Positions 1 through 7,930 of a DNA stretch of 64,000 nt are shown here, piece after piece. Below the pieces are notes generated by a model. That model was not told the origin of the DNA and searched no databases. It saw nothing but the letters and a program-made list of their open reading frames with translations. How positions within the stretch are numbered: position 1 is the first letter of the stretch; every line of letters starts with the position of its first letter. The translations under genes were made by a program, and so were the position numbers. Source of the stretch: Acidimicrobiaceae bacterium (GTDB lineage Bacteria; Actinomycetota; Acidimicrobiia; Acidimicrobiales; RAAP-2); NCBI GenBank assembly GCA_003152015.1, contig PLZF01000105.1:51618-115617 (forward strand). Direction: 5' to 3'.

Positions 1-882
1 GCCCGCCTTCCGGTTCTGACTGGCCCGCATGTTGGTGAGCCGCAGAGCCTCGGATTCGATCCACGACCTCATCAACCGGTCCCGATCGACCGGGTTCTGG
101 CGGCTCGGATCGTTCTGCCAGATACGCACGGCTTCGGCGATCGAACCCGATCCCCGGGTCGGCGGCCCACTACCCCCGCCGATGGTGGTGCGTTCATTGG
201 AGAGTGTCGTCATCGCCACTCGCCAACCCTCGTCGATGTCCCCGATGCGATCGGCATCGGGTACCCGCACTTCGGTGAGGTAGACCTCGTTGAACTCCGC
301 CTCACCCGTCATCTGGCGGAGTGGGCGTACTTCCACGCCGGGCGCGTGCATATCCAGGGCAAAGTAGGTCAGACCCTTGTGCTTGGGCTGATCGGGGTCC
401 GTACGGGTCACCAGCATGCCCCGATCGGCGATGTGGGCCAGGGTGTTCCATACCTTCTGTCCGGTCACAATCCATTCGTCACCGTCCCGCACCGCCCGGG
501 TCGCCAATCCGGCCAGGTCTGAACCCGCTCCGGGCTCACTGAAGAGTTGGCACCACACCTCCTCACCCGTGAAGGTCTTGCGCAGAAGACGAGTCCGCAG
601 TTCTTCGGATCCATGGGTGGCCATGGTCGGGGCCGCCATGGTCCATCCGAAAAACTCCCGTGCCCCACCCGGTTGGGCCCCGGCCTCTGCCAGCCGTCTG
701 TCGATCTCCCGTTGGAGCCCGGGAGGCAACAGGAGACCGCCGCTTCCCTCGGGGAAGGACACCCAGGCCAAGCCCAGGTCGAACTGGCGTCCACGGAACT
801 CGTCGACCGGTGTCTTTCGGGGATCGAGCTCCGCCAGCAGCTGATTGACACGATCACCGACCAAGGAGAGTTCGTTTGGCAT
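1..882 (-). CDS. acyl-CoA dehydrogenase (C-terminus beyond window)
   Basis: The reading frame runs from an ATG at 882 off the left edge, with 294 codons visible. Acyl-CoA dehydrogenases oxidise acyl-CoA thioesters at the alpha-beta bond using FAD. The visible part carries the family motif CQLFSEPGAGSDLAGL (about residues 111-126) followed by GQKVWNT (141-147), which form the FAD/substrate-binding middle domain. The catalytic base region would lie beyond the window. Together with the acyl-CoA synthetase, the hydrolase and the second dehydrogenase downstream, it suggests beta-oxidation of an unusual acyl chain. The substrate cannot be told from sequence. Confidence 0.9.
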   Translation of the reverse strand, partial: MPNELSLVGDRVNQLLAELDPRKTPVDEFRGRQFDLGLAWVSFPEGSGGLLLPPGLQREIDRRLAEAGAQPGGAREFFGWTMAAPTMATHGSEELRTRLLRKTFTGEEVWCQLFSEPGAGSDLAGLATRAVRDGDEWIVTGQKVWNTLAHIADRGMLVTRTDPDQPKHKGLTYFALDMHAPGVEVRPLRQMTGEAEFNEVYLTEVRVPDADRIGDIDEGWRVAMTTLSNERTTIGGGSGPPTRGSGSIAEAVRIWQNDPSRQNPVDRDRLMRSWIESEALRLTNMRASQNRKAG

Positions 883-1012
883 GCCAAGAACATACTTGGC
901 AGGAGACACCCGGTCGGCGGCTCGGCCCTTTCTCTCAGGTTCACTCGCACCGTCCCGGTGGGAGCGGGTCGGCCGGCAAAACGGGCTCCAATCCACTGGC
1001 CGATCTGGGCGC

Positions 1013-1297
1013 ACCGGATTCCACGTCACCTATATGCCGTCGGCCACCCACATCCGTGGCCGCAACGGGGTTCTGTTGGCCGACGCGTGCCAGGACGGGA
1101 TGGAGGCGTCCTTGGGCACTGCCATCGCCGGCTCCCCCAATTTGTTCATGTTGGTGGGTCCCAATACCGGGCTGGGGCATACCTCGATGGTGATCATGAT
1201 CGAAGCCCAGGCCGCCTACATTATGGACGCCTTGCAGAAGATGGCGGGCCGCGAGTTGGCAACCGTCGAAGTCCGCCCCGAAGTCCGGACCTCGTAG
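1013..1297 (+). pseudogene. C-terminal relic of a flavin monooxygenase (Baeyer-Villiger type)
   Basis: A frame ending at 1297 contains GSPNLFMLVGPNTGLGHTSM followed by MIEAQAAYIMDAL. These are the hallmark C-terminal blocks of cyclohexanone/phenylacetone-type Baeyer-Villiger monooxygenases, which turn ketones into esters or lactones. Similarity begins near a TGF at 1013. The FAD and NADPH Rossmann motifs and the FxGxxxHxxxWP fingerprint are absent, because about 400 residues are missing upstream. The frame upstream of 1013 overlaps the start of the opposite-strand dehydrogenase and does not look like the family. I read this as a 5'-deleted gene remnant. Confidence 0.75.
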
Positions 1298-1400
1298 AAC
1301 GACCATCTCCAACCCCAAATGGAAGGCACCGTCCGGCGGTACTCGCCTCCGGCGTGCGTTCCGGCGAGCGCTGGCCGTCGACGTGTCTGGGGTGGGTACG

Positions 1401-1973
1401 TTACTGCTGCTCGCGTTCTCGGTAGAGCGCGTTGTCCGCCCGTGCCACAAGGCCGTGCGGTCCGTCGTCCGGTTGTAGTTCCGCAAACCCAACCATTACC
1501 GACCCGTACTCGGGAGCTTCCGCTAGGGCTGCATTGACGAGCGCGAGCCGCGTCGTTGCATCGGCGAGGTTCAGACCTGCGATTGCGCAGACGAACTCGT
1601 CACCCCCATAGCGAAAGACCAGGTCGTAGGAGCGCAGCGTTGCCCTCAAGGTATTGGCGACCTCGAGCAGCATCCGGTCACCGGCAGCGTGGCCGCGCGA
1701 GTCGCTGATGGCGTTGAGGCCGACGACGACGACGAATGCCAGTACGAATGGCTGCTGTGACCGTCTCGCTCTCGCCATGTCGCGTTCCAACTCCACGAAC
1801 CCTGCGCCCCGGAGATACACACCGGTTAAGGCATCGACGGAGCTGTCTTCTCGCTCCCTGGATTGGTCTCTGCCTTCGGCAACCGAAGGCCCGCTACTCC
1901 CGCCTTCGGCTTCGCCTGAATCATCCCTATTGACCACACCCCAATCTATCCCGCCACGTGTCGCGGTATGCAT
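1401..1973 (-). CDS. GGDEF-domain protein with altered metal-binding motif
   Basis: Diguanylate cyclases make cyclic di-GMP. A single GGDEF domain fills the protein: DALTGVYLR near residue 48, GHAAGDR at 95-101, and RYGGDEF at 121-127. An RxxD inhibitory site (RSYD, 114-117) sits exactly five residues before GGDEF. The usual metal-binding stretch FxDxDxFK reads FVVVVGLNAIS, so the conserved Asp is Val; activity may be lost or reduced. There is no sensor domain or membrane segment. The start is uncertain: ATG at 1973 was chosen because the longer frame to 2090 runs through a 25-bp tandem repeat that is not a multiple of three. Confidence 0.75.
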   Translation of the reverse strand: MHTATRGGIDWGVVNRDDSGEAEGGSSGPSVAEGRDQSREREDSSVDALTGVYLRGAGFVELERDMARARRSQQPFVLAFVVVVGLNAISDSRGHAAGDRMLLEVANTLRATLRSYDLVFRYGGDEFVCAIAGLNLADATTRLALVNAALAEAPEYGSVMVGFAELQPDDGPHGLVARADNALYREREQQ

Positions 1974-2026
1974 TGTTGCCGCACGGTCGAACCAACACCG
2001 GTGATCCGGAGGCGCTTTCAGTGTCA

Positions 2027-2076
2027 CCCCGCCACCGTCATGGGACCACCTCCCCGCCACCGTCATGGGACCACCT
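2027..2076. repeat. perfect 25-bp tandem duplication
   Basis: Two head-to-tail copies (2027-2051 and 2052-2076) begin CCCCGCCACCGTCATGGGAC and end CACCT. They are identical. The repeat lies between the GGDEF gene and the IS607 element. Repeated GGGACCACC-type motifs resemble terminal repeats of some insertion sequences (IS21-like), but no transposase of that type is next to it. Confidence 0.85.
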
Positions 2077-2171
2077 TTCCGCACGAGCATGTGATCACCT
2101 CGTCCCCATTCGTCCTGCCGACCGGGGGGCTGTCAACTGCTGAGAGTCACACCCCTACGACATAGTGATCG

Positions 2172-2774
2172 GTGATGAACTTGCGTGAGTGGGCCGAGGC
2201 CCAACATATCCATCCACAGACGGCCTACCGGTGGTTCCGGGAAGGAAGGCTGCCGGTTCCTGCCCAACGGGTTGATGGCCTCATCGTGGTCGGGGATCTC
2301 ACCAAGTGTGCATCTGTTCACGTAAGCAAGACCGTGATCTACGCCCGCGTCTCCTCCGCCGACCAGAAGTCCGACCTCGACCGACAGGTGGCGAGGGTCA
2401 CCACCTGGGCGACATCGAACGGGTACTCCATCGACTCGGTGGTGACCGAAGTCGGGTCCGCTCTCAACGGGAAGCGACGTAGGTTTCTCTCCCTTCTTCG
2501 GGATTCGGAGGTGACCACGATCGTCGTCGAGCACCGGGATCGGTTCGCCAGGTTCGGAGCCGAGTACGTCGCCGCTGCTCTCGACGTTGAACATCGCCGC
2601 ATGGTGATAGTCGATGACCCAGAAGTGGATGACGATCTGGTGAGAGACATGACCGAGCTGATGACCTCGCTCTGTGCCCGGCTCTATGGTCGACGGTCGG
2701 CCGCCCATCGTGCAGCCAGGGCCATCGAAGCCGTGACTGTCGACGCCGGACCCGGAGGCGGTTCCGATGGCTGA
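2172..2774 (+). CDS. tnpA: IS607 serine recombinase TnpA
   Basis: This protein cuts and joins the IS607 circle at its ends. The N-terminus (residues 1-45) is a MerR-like winged helix (LREWAEAQHIHPQTAYRWF). It is followed by a resolvase-type catalytic domain with the nucleophile motif YARVSS near residue 57 and DLDRQV near 69. The length of 200 aa is typical for the family. GTG at 2172 and ATG at 2175 are both possible starts. The 3' end overlaps tnpB by 8 nt, suggesting coupled translation. Confidence 0.92.
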   Translation: MMNLREWAEAQHIHPQTAYRWFREGRLPVPAQRVDGLIVVGDLTKCASVHVSKTVIYARVSSADQKSDLDRQVARVTTWATSNGYSIDSVVTEVGSALNGKRRRFLSLLRDSEVTTIVVEHRDRFARFGAEYVAAALDVEHRRMVIVDDPEVDDDLVRDMTELMTSLCARLYGRRSAAHRAARAIEAVTVDAGPGGGSDG

Positions 2775-4227
2775 TCCGGTGGTGACTGATCCAGCGACAG
2801 TGACGGTCAAGAAGAAGCGGTCTCCGAGGGAGAAATTCGAGATACCCGATGGCTGGATCGCCCGAGGCTTCGAGTTCGAGGTCGCCTGGCCCGACGATCC
2901 CGAGTTGGCGTCCAGGGTTCGGTCCCAGTTCGGTGGTCGCCGGTTCGCCTACAACTGGGCGCTCGCCCAGGTGAAGTCCGACATGGACGCCCGCAAGCTC
3001 GACCCATCCCACGCCTCGGTGCAGTGGAATCTCTACGCACTCCGGAAGCGGTTCAACGCCGAGAAGCCGACCATCGCTCCATGGTGGGAAGCCAACTCGA
3101 AGGAGGTGTACTCCACCGGGATTGCCGACCTGTGTGTGGCCCTCAAGAACTGGTCCGACTCCAAGGCCGGAAAACGCAAGGGCAAGAAGGTCGGGTTCCC
3201 CAAGTTCCGATCTACGAGGAAAGACCAGGCCAGGGTGCGCTTCACCACCGGGGTCATGCGGGTCGAGCCGGACCGTCGGACCATCACCTTGCCGGTGGTG
3301 GGGACCCTCCGGTCGAAGGAGAACACCCGCCGCCTCGAACGACTGGTCCGGACCGGCAAAGCCCGCATCCTGTCTGCCACTCTCAAAGAGAGGTGGGGAC
3401 GGTTGTTCGTCTCGTTCTCCTGCATCGTCGAGGCTCACCGGTATCCGGCCCCTACCAAGGGCGGGCGGGCCGGCGTCGATCTCGGGATGCGAGTCCTGGC
3501 CACCATCGCCGACTCCGACGGCGTCGTCATCGAAGTCCCCAACCCCGCTCCACTGCGGGCGACACTGACCGAGCGCCGCCGGGTCGGTCGGCAACTTCCT
3601 AGACGCATCCCCGGCTCCCGAGGACACGATGCAGCGAAAGCCAAGCTCGCATCCCTCGACCGGAGGTGCGTCCACCTGCGCAAGCAGGCATCCCACCAGC
3701 TCACCACCATGCTGGCGGACACCTACAGCGAGGTGGTCATCGAAGACCTCGACCTCGCTGCCATGAAAAAGAGCATGGGACGGCGGGCATTCCGGCGTTC
3801 CGTCTCTGACGCTGCACTTGGCCAGATCAGACCACAACTCACCTACAAGATGGCCTGGCGAGGAACCACGCTGACGGTTGCTAACCGTTGGTTCGCATCC
3901 TCGAAGATCCACCATGGGTGTGGGTGCCGCTTGATCGAACCGAGGAAGCTCGCCAAACAACTCGTCTGCACAGTGACAGGCGAGTTGGTCGACCGGGACG
4001 TCAATGCAGCACATAACCTCCGCGACTGGCCGGACATTGCCAGTTACAGCTCAGTTGGAGCTGTGGCCCCGAAGCCCAGCAGTCCCACCGGTAGCGGTGG
4101 GGGACTCGGCTCCGACATCGGACCATCCGACGCCGGAGGAGGGAGCGTAAGACCTTTGCAGTCTCGGAAGGCCGCACCCAGTGAGGCCAGGACCCGCAAG
4201 GGAACCCCGAGAAGGGGTGCGGCATGA
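2767..4227 (+). CDS. tnpB: IS607-associated TnpB RNA-guided nuclease
   Basis: TnpB proteins are RNA-guided DNA nucleases related to Cas12. The RuvC triad is visible: D238 in GVDLGMRVLA, E326 in VIEDLDL and D411 in DRDVNAAHNL. The zinc ribbon between the last two is atypical: SSKIHHGCGC has His where the first Cys usually sits, and CTVTG replaces the second CxxC pair. The 486-aa protein has a C-terminal tail of about 65 residues, rich in Gly, Ser and Pro, beyond the last motif. That part of the gene probably doubles as guide-RNA scaffold. Confidence 0.9.
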   Translation: MADPVVTDPATVTVKKKRSPREKFEIPDGWIARGFEFEVAWPDDPELASRVRSQFGGRRFAYNWALAQVKSDMDARKLDPSHASVQWNLYALRKRFNAEKPTIAPWWEANSKEVYSTGIADLCVALKNWSDSKAGKRKGKKVGFPKFRSTRKDQARVRFTTGVMRVEPDRRTITLPVVGTLRSKENTRRLERLVRTGKARILSATLKERWGRLFVSFSCIVEAHRYPAPTKGGRAGVDLGMRVLATIADSDGVVIEVPNPAPLRATLTERRRVGRQLPRRIPGSRGHDAAKAKLASLDRRCVHLRKQASHQLTTMLADTYSEVVIEDLDLAAMKKSMGRRAFRRSVSDAALGQIRPQLTYKMAWRGTTLTVANRWFASSKIHHGCGCRLIEPRKLAKQLVCTVTGELVDRDVNAAHNLRDWPDIASYSSVGAVAPKPSSPTGSGGGLGSDIGPSDAGGGSVRPLQSRKAAPSEARTRKGTPRRGAA

Positions 4228-4245
4228 GTGATGCTCACTATCGCT
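4060..4245 (+). ncRNA. candidate omega RNA (reRNA) overlapping the tnpB 3' end
   Basis: TnpB guide RNAs are transcribed from the 3' part of tnpB into the right end of the element. The tail of this tnpB holds clear hairpins: CCCACCG (4084-4090), loop GTAG, CGGTGGG (4095-4101), extended by AGT/ACT outside; and CCCC-GAGAA-GGGG near 4205-4217. The codons here give a low-complexity protein tail, which fits selection on RNA. The exact 3' end and guide start depend on the element end near 4241-4250. Confidence 0.45.
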
Positions 4246-4513
4246 CACTCGGCTGCAACGGCACGGACCCCGCTTATTTCCGAAGTGCCGAACTACCACG
4301 CTGTGGCCCACCTTCACCTGGCGGTTCCGCCGGCTTACTCGTCGATTCGAGCTCGACAAGTACGTCACCACCGGGGTTGTCTCAGCCATGGTGACACCGA
4401 AGTCCACGCCAGAGATCGCCGGGTAGGTTCGGATTGGGGCCCGAGGGAACTCGGCCTCACCCGACCGGCCATGCGGCCAGGTAGCCCTTGCTCAACGCGC
4501 CGTCCCCGCTCAT
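4228..4513. other. intergenic stretch right of IS607
   Basis: No convincing gene is seen in this stretch. The first 20 bases probably hold the right end of the IS607 element. The remainder separates it from the convergent acyl-CoA synthetase. A short frame on the plus strand ending near 4425 looks protein-like but is too short to assign. Confidence 0.5.
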
Positions 4514-6022
4514 TCAGCGGATCGGCTCACCCCATTCAAGCTCCTTGCGGAGGACAGGCTTGAGCACTTTGCCGCCAGGGTTGCGCGGCATCAACTCGCC
4601 GCGGACCACCAGATACTGCGGCACCTTGAAGTCGGCCAGATTGGCTCGGGCATATTCGATGAATCCGTTCCGGTCGAGCATCGTTCCCGGGATTGGGACG
4701 ACGATGGCGCCAACCTTCTCACCCATCATCTGGTCGGGTACCCCCACCACGGCAACTTCAAAGACTCCCGGTGCTGCGGAGAGCACATTCTCTACTTCCA
4801 CGCAGTACACGTTCTCTCCCCCGCGGTTGATCATGTCCTTGACCCGGTCGACGATGTAGGTGAAACCATCGTCGTCTATGCGAGCCAGATCGCCGGTGTG
4901 CAACCAACCGCCGACGAAGGCTTCAGCGGTGGCTTCCGGATTATTCCAGTAGCCCATGACGACGTTGGCGCCCCGTATGAGCAACTCCCCTACCCCCGTC
5001 CCGGGATCCGGGTCGACCACATGGAGATCGACCACCGGTGCGGCGAAACCCACCGAGTCGGCGTGGGTATCGGCATACTCGTCGGGCAGAAAGGTGGACA
5101 CGCTCGAGGTCTCGGTCAGACCGAAACCGTTGCCGACCCTGGCACCTGGGAAACTCTCCTTTACCTGTCGTACCAGGTCCGGGGCGATGGGGGCACCGCC
5201 ATAGGTGGCGAAGCGAACGCCGGTGACGTCGAAATCGGAGAAGTTGCTCTGGCTGATGGCCAGCCAAAAGATGGCCGGCACGGTGGTGACCACGGTGATC
5301 CGCTCGTCGGCGATGGCGGTGAGAAAACGCTGTACCTCGAAGGCCGGCATCACCACGGCCGTGCCGCCCTGTTGCAACGTAGGCAGCAGTTGACTGTTGC
5401 AGCCGGTGACATGGAACAACGGAACGCTGATCAGATTGCGCAACGTCGGGTCGTACTCGGGCATGTTGGCAATGCGACGACAGGTTTCGGAATTGGTGAG
5501 GAAATTGTCGTGGCTGGTCATGGCGCCCTTGGGAAACCCGGTTGTCCCCGAGGTATAGAAGATCGCGGCCAGATCGGTCGGTTTCAACCCCTCGGCGACG
5601 TACGGTGGGCCATCGGGCAGATCGGCACCGGGTTCGACGACGTAGGATGCCCCGGAGTCATCCACCACGTAGGCGACCTCGCTGTCGGTGAATCGGGTGT
5701 TGACCGGGACGACCACCCCGCCGGCCATCAAAGTGCCGAAGAAGGCCAGCACCCAGTCGAGGCCGTTACCGCTGCGGATGGCCACCCGGTCACCGTCGTT
5801 GATGCCGACGGCGCGCAGTCCACCGGCCACTCGGGCGGACCGGTCCCACACTTCCGCGTACGACACCCGGGGTCCGTCCAACACCACCACGGCCTCCGCG
5901 TCCCCATCGCGCTCCACCGACGACCGCAGCATGGCGACGACCGAAGAAGGCAATTCCGCATAGTGCTTGACACCGAGCTGGTCGCGGGTGACCCCGGTGT
6001 CATCGAAGGCGTGGGAGGGCAT
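4514..6022 (-). CDS. acyl-CoA synthetase (AMP-forming)
   Basis: The enzyme activates a carboxylic acid with ATP and loads it onto CoA. The P-loop motif YTSGTTGFPKGA spans residues 156-167. Later blocks include FGLTETSS, the hinge-type GWLHTGDLARID and IVDRVKDMINRGGENVY, then a C-terminal PRNPGGKVLK with the catalytic Lys. The length of about 502 aa is normal. ATG at 6022 overlaps the stop of the upstream hydrolase as TGATG, so the two are translationally coupled. The acid released by that hydrolase is a likely substrate. Confidence 0.93.
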   Translation of the reverse strand: MPSHAFDDTGVTRDQLGVKHYAELPSSVVAMLRSSVERDGDAEAVVVLDGPRVSYAEVWDRSARVAGGLRAVGINDGDRVAIRSGNGLDWVLAFFGTLMAGGVVVPVNTRFTDSEVAYVVDDSGASYVVEPGADLPDGPPYVAEGLKPTDLAAIFYTSGTTGFPKGAMTSHDNFLTNSETCRRIANMPEYDPTLRNLISVPLFHVTGCNSQLLPTLQQGGTAVVMPAFEVQRFLTAIADERITVVTTVPAIFWLAISQSNFSDFDVTGVRFATYGGAPIAPDLVRQVKESFPGARVGNGFGLTETSSVSTFLPDEYADTHADSVGFAAPVVDLHVVDPDPGTGVGELLIRGANVVMGYWNNPEATAEAFVGGWLHTGDLARIDDDGFTYIVDRVKDMINRGGENVYCVEVENVLSAAPGVFEVAVVGVPDQMMGEKVGAIVVPIPGTMLDRNGFIEYARANLADFKVPQYLVVRGELMPRNPGGKVLKPVLRKELEWGEPIR

Positions 6023-7011
6023 CAGTAGGGTTCCACGTTCTCGAAGATCCGGCGCGGATTCCCGGTGAGCATTGTCTCGATCTGATCTTCGGTCACGCCC
6101 TTGTCGAGCAGATACGGCAACACGTCGTCGATAATGTGCAGGTAGTGCCACTGGGGTGTGGCAGCCAGGGCCCACGGCTCGATCCAGTCGATGTAGCAGG
6201 CCGCATCGTGAGCCAGCACCATGTTCTCGGCGAAGCCGCGGCGACACATCTCGACCACCGTGTCGGCCCGTGACTCGAAGGTGGTTTCGAGATTGATGCC
6301 GAAGCGATCCATACCGAGGACAAAACCGGCTTCAGCCAGTGACTGTAGGTGGTCGGCGTCGGAGGAGTCACCGCTGTGACCGAGTACCACCCGGCGGGGA
6401 TCGACCCCTTCGTCGTCCAGAACCCGCTGTGCAGCCAAGCCCTGCAGGCTGCCGGGGTGGGTGTGGATGGTGATGGGAGTACCTGTTCGGCGGTGCGCCT
6501 TGGCCACCGCACGCATGACCCGTTCCACCCCTCCTGTCATTCCCTGTTCGTCAATGGCGCACTTGAGCATGCCGGCCTTCACCCCGGTGCCGGCGATCCC
6601 TTCGGTGATGTCGCTCACGAACATGTCGACCATCGGATCGGGGACCGGTTGACCCAGGGCGGCCTCCAGGGCCGGGCCGCGGTAGTGGAAGAAGAACGGC
6701 ACGTCGCTATAGGTGTAACAACCGGTGGCAACCACAATGTTGAGATCGGGCACCTGGGCGGCGATGCGCTGAATGCGGGGGATGTAGCGGCCGAGCCCGA
6801 TGACTGTAGGGTCGACGATGGTGCTCACCCCCCGGGTGGCCAGCTCGGTGAGCTTCTGGACGGCGTCGTCCACCCGGGAGTCTTCGTCGCCCCATTCGTC
6901 GGGATAGTTCTGCTGCACGTCGGGAGTGAGCACAAAGATGTGCTCGTGCATGTAGGTGCGACCGAGTGCGGCGCTATCGACGGGACCTCGGACGGTCTCA
7001 ACCTGGGTCAT
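6022..7011 (-). CDS. phosphotriesterase-family metal hydrolase (lactonase-like)
   Basis: This is an amidohydrolase-superfamily enzyme with a binuclear metal site. Visible ligands are HEH at residues 22-24, a candidate carboxylated Lys in AGMLKCA (K150), His in TIHTHPG (183-185), His in LGHSGDS (212) and Asp in GMDRFG (235). The family includes phosphotriesterases and many lactonases, including homoserine-lactone hydrolases. The length is 329 aa. It is first in a two-gene unit with the acyl-CoA synthetase. With a nearby Baeyer-Villiger relic and dehydrogenases, a lactone- or ester-opening step in catabolism seems more likely than organophosphate hydrolysis; this is inference. Confidence 0.88.
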   Translation of the reverse strand: MTQVETVRGPVDSAALGRTYMHEHIFVLTPDVQQNYPDEWGDEDSRVDDAVQKLTELATRGVSTIVDPTVIGLGRYIPRIQRIAAQVPDLNIVVATGCYTYSDVPFFFHYRGPALEAALGQPVPDPMVDMFVSDITEGIAGTGVKAGMLKCAIDEQGMTGGVERVMRAVAKAHRRTGTPITIHTHPGSLQGLAAQRVLDDEGVDPRRVVLGHSGDSSDADHLQSLAEAGFVLGMDRFGINLETTFESRADTVVEMCRRGFAENMVLAHDAACYIDWIEPWALAATPQWHYLHIIDDVLPYLLDKGVTEDQIETMLTGNPRRIFENVEPY

Positions 7012-7178
7012 GACGCTCCTCGCTGTCTGTTGTCGGTGGCTGTGGAGAATCGCCTCTCCCCCGTCGTTACTCTGCCATCCCCACCCGGCCTCTGCCACCG
7101 GACTGTCGAAGAACGGCTTGTCAGGCGCGCTCGGTCCGACATCCGCCCTGGGCGCGCATCGAACAATCGGTGCCGGGC

Positions 7179-7511
7179 CTACGAGAGGTTGGCGGCGTCG
7201 CAATCCACAGCCACCGAGAGAGCCGCACACAACGCCCTCATGGTGGCGGGTTGAGCTCGTCCGATCCGTCGGCGAAAGCGGTCGCGTGCGAGAAGCTGGA
7301 CGTTGTCGAGGTTCACGACGGAGGGTTGCCTGATCCCATCGCCGGGGCCAAGGGGCACCTCGGTGGACAGACTCCGGATGGTGGAAGTGACAGGAGCGAT
7401 GATCACGGAGTGGAGCAGTCGTCCCAGGGGATCACGGGTGAGGACCACAACCGGGCGAATCTTGTCGAGCTCGGCGAGCCAGACCTCACCGCGGCGCACG
7501 GCGGCGGTCAC
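7179..7511 (-). CDS. PemK/MazF-family toxin
   Basis: Toxins of this family are sequence-specific mRNA endoribonucleases. The N-terminus RRGEVWLAELDKIRPVVVL is the signature (G-x-V-W...RP-V-V), followed by a beta-rich core with APVTST and VNLDNVQ. The length of 110 aa is typical. It overlaps the upstream antitoxin gene by 4 nt (ATGA), the standard layout for type II modules. A shared operator lies upstream of the antitoxin. Confidence 0.9.
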   Translation of the reverse strand: MTAAVRRGEVWLAELDKIRPVVVLTRDPLGRLLHSVIIAPVTSTIRSLSTEVPLGPGDGIRQPSVVNLDNVQLLARDRFRRRIGRAQPATMRALCAALSVAVDCDAANLS

Positions 7512-7771
7512 GAGAGGTCGTCGGCGTACAGCGCCTCCCAGTCGGTATCGTCGCCAATGCCGCTGATGTCGCCGAACGATGCCAAGTCGATCTCGTCCTC
7601 GGTCGGTGGCACCCGTTGGTAGGCGGCGACGTCAGCCCGAAGACGCTCGGCGCGGATGAGCCGATCCAACGCCACGTCGATGACCTCGGAGGTCGACCCG
7701 ACACCCAGGAGATCTCGAGCAGCTGCCGCCTTGGCACGGTCGAGAGTAATAGTGGCCTTCTCTTTTGCCAT
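7508..7771 (-). CDS. antitoxin of the PemK/MazF-type module
   Basis: This 87-residue protein starts MAKEKATITLDRAKAA, a ribbon-helix-helix-like DNA-binding N-terminus with TSEVIDVALDRLIRAE. An acidic C-terminal tail (DEIDLASFGDISGIGDDTDW) would wrap the toxin. ATG at 7771 was chosen over a longer frame to 7882 because the domain starts there and a palindromic operator lies just upstream, inside the longer frame. Confidence 0.85.
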   Translation of the reverse strand: MAKEKATITLDRAKAAAARDLLGVGSTSEVIDVALDRLIRAERLRADVAAYQRVPPTEDEIDLASFGDISGIGDDTDWEALYADDLS

Positions 7772-7779
7772 ACACAAGA

Positions 7780-7797
7780 TACTACCATGAGGTAGTA
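7780..7797. promoter_or_regulatory. palindromic operator of the toxin-antitoxin unit
   Basis: A perfect inverted repeat TACTACC-ATGA-GGTAGTA lies 8 bp upstream of the antitoxin start. Antitoxins of this class normally repress their own operon by binding such palindromes over the promoter. Confidence 0.7.
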
Positions 7798-7930
7798 AAC
7801 AATGGCTGGTCAGGCAATGCCAGCGACACAGCCTCCCGTTGGTGACCGTGATGGTGGAGGCAACCGAAACCGTCCGGAGCACGCCGCCGGCCGGTCAGGG
7901 TTTCTGAGCAGTCAGGACGATTGGGCCCAC

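Larger units (their letters stand above)
2160..4245 (+). mobile_element. IS607-family insertion sequence
   Basis: The element consists of a serine-recombinase tnpA overlapping a tnpB, the standard IS607 layout. Candidate ends share a short inverted motif: ATAGTGA at 2162-2168 on the left and its complement TCACTAT at 4235-4241 on the right, with extra GTGAT/CTCAC motifs beside each. IS607 elements make no target duplication, so exact ends cannot be fixed from one copy. Both genes look intact, so the element may still move. Confidence 0.8.

Noticed and set aside
547..1425. 292-codon plus-strand frame opposite the first dehydrogenase
   Set aside because: It overlaps the real dehydrogenase and the monooxygenase relic in the wrong frame; Arg/Pro/Gly-rich with no motif.
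2464..4014. 516-codon minus-strand frame across IS607 tnpA and tnpB
   Set aside because: It is antisense to both transposon genes, which have full catalytic motifs.
4898..6028. Long open frame on the plus strand opposite the acyl-CoA synthetase
   Set aside because: It is antisense to a clear AMP-ligase gene, is rich in His, Gly and Asp as expected from complementing high-GC codons, and shows no domain.
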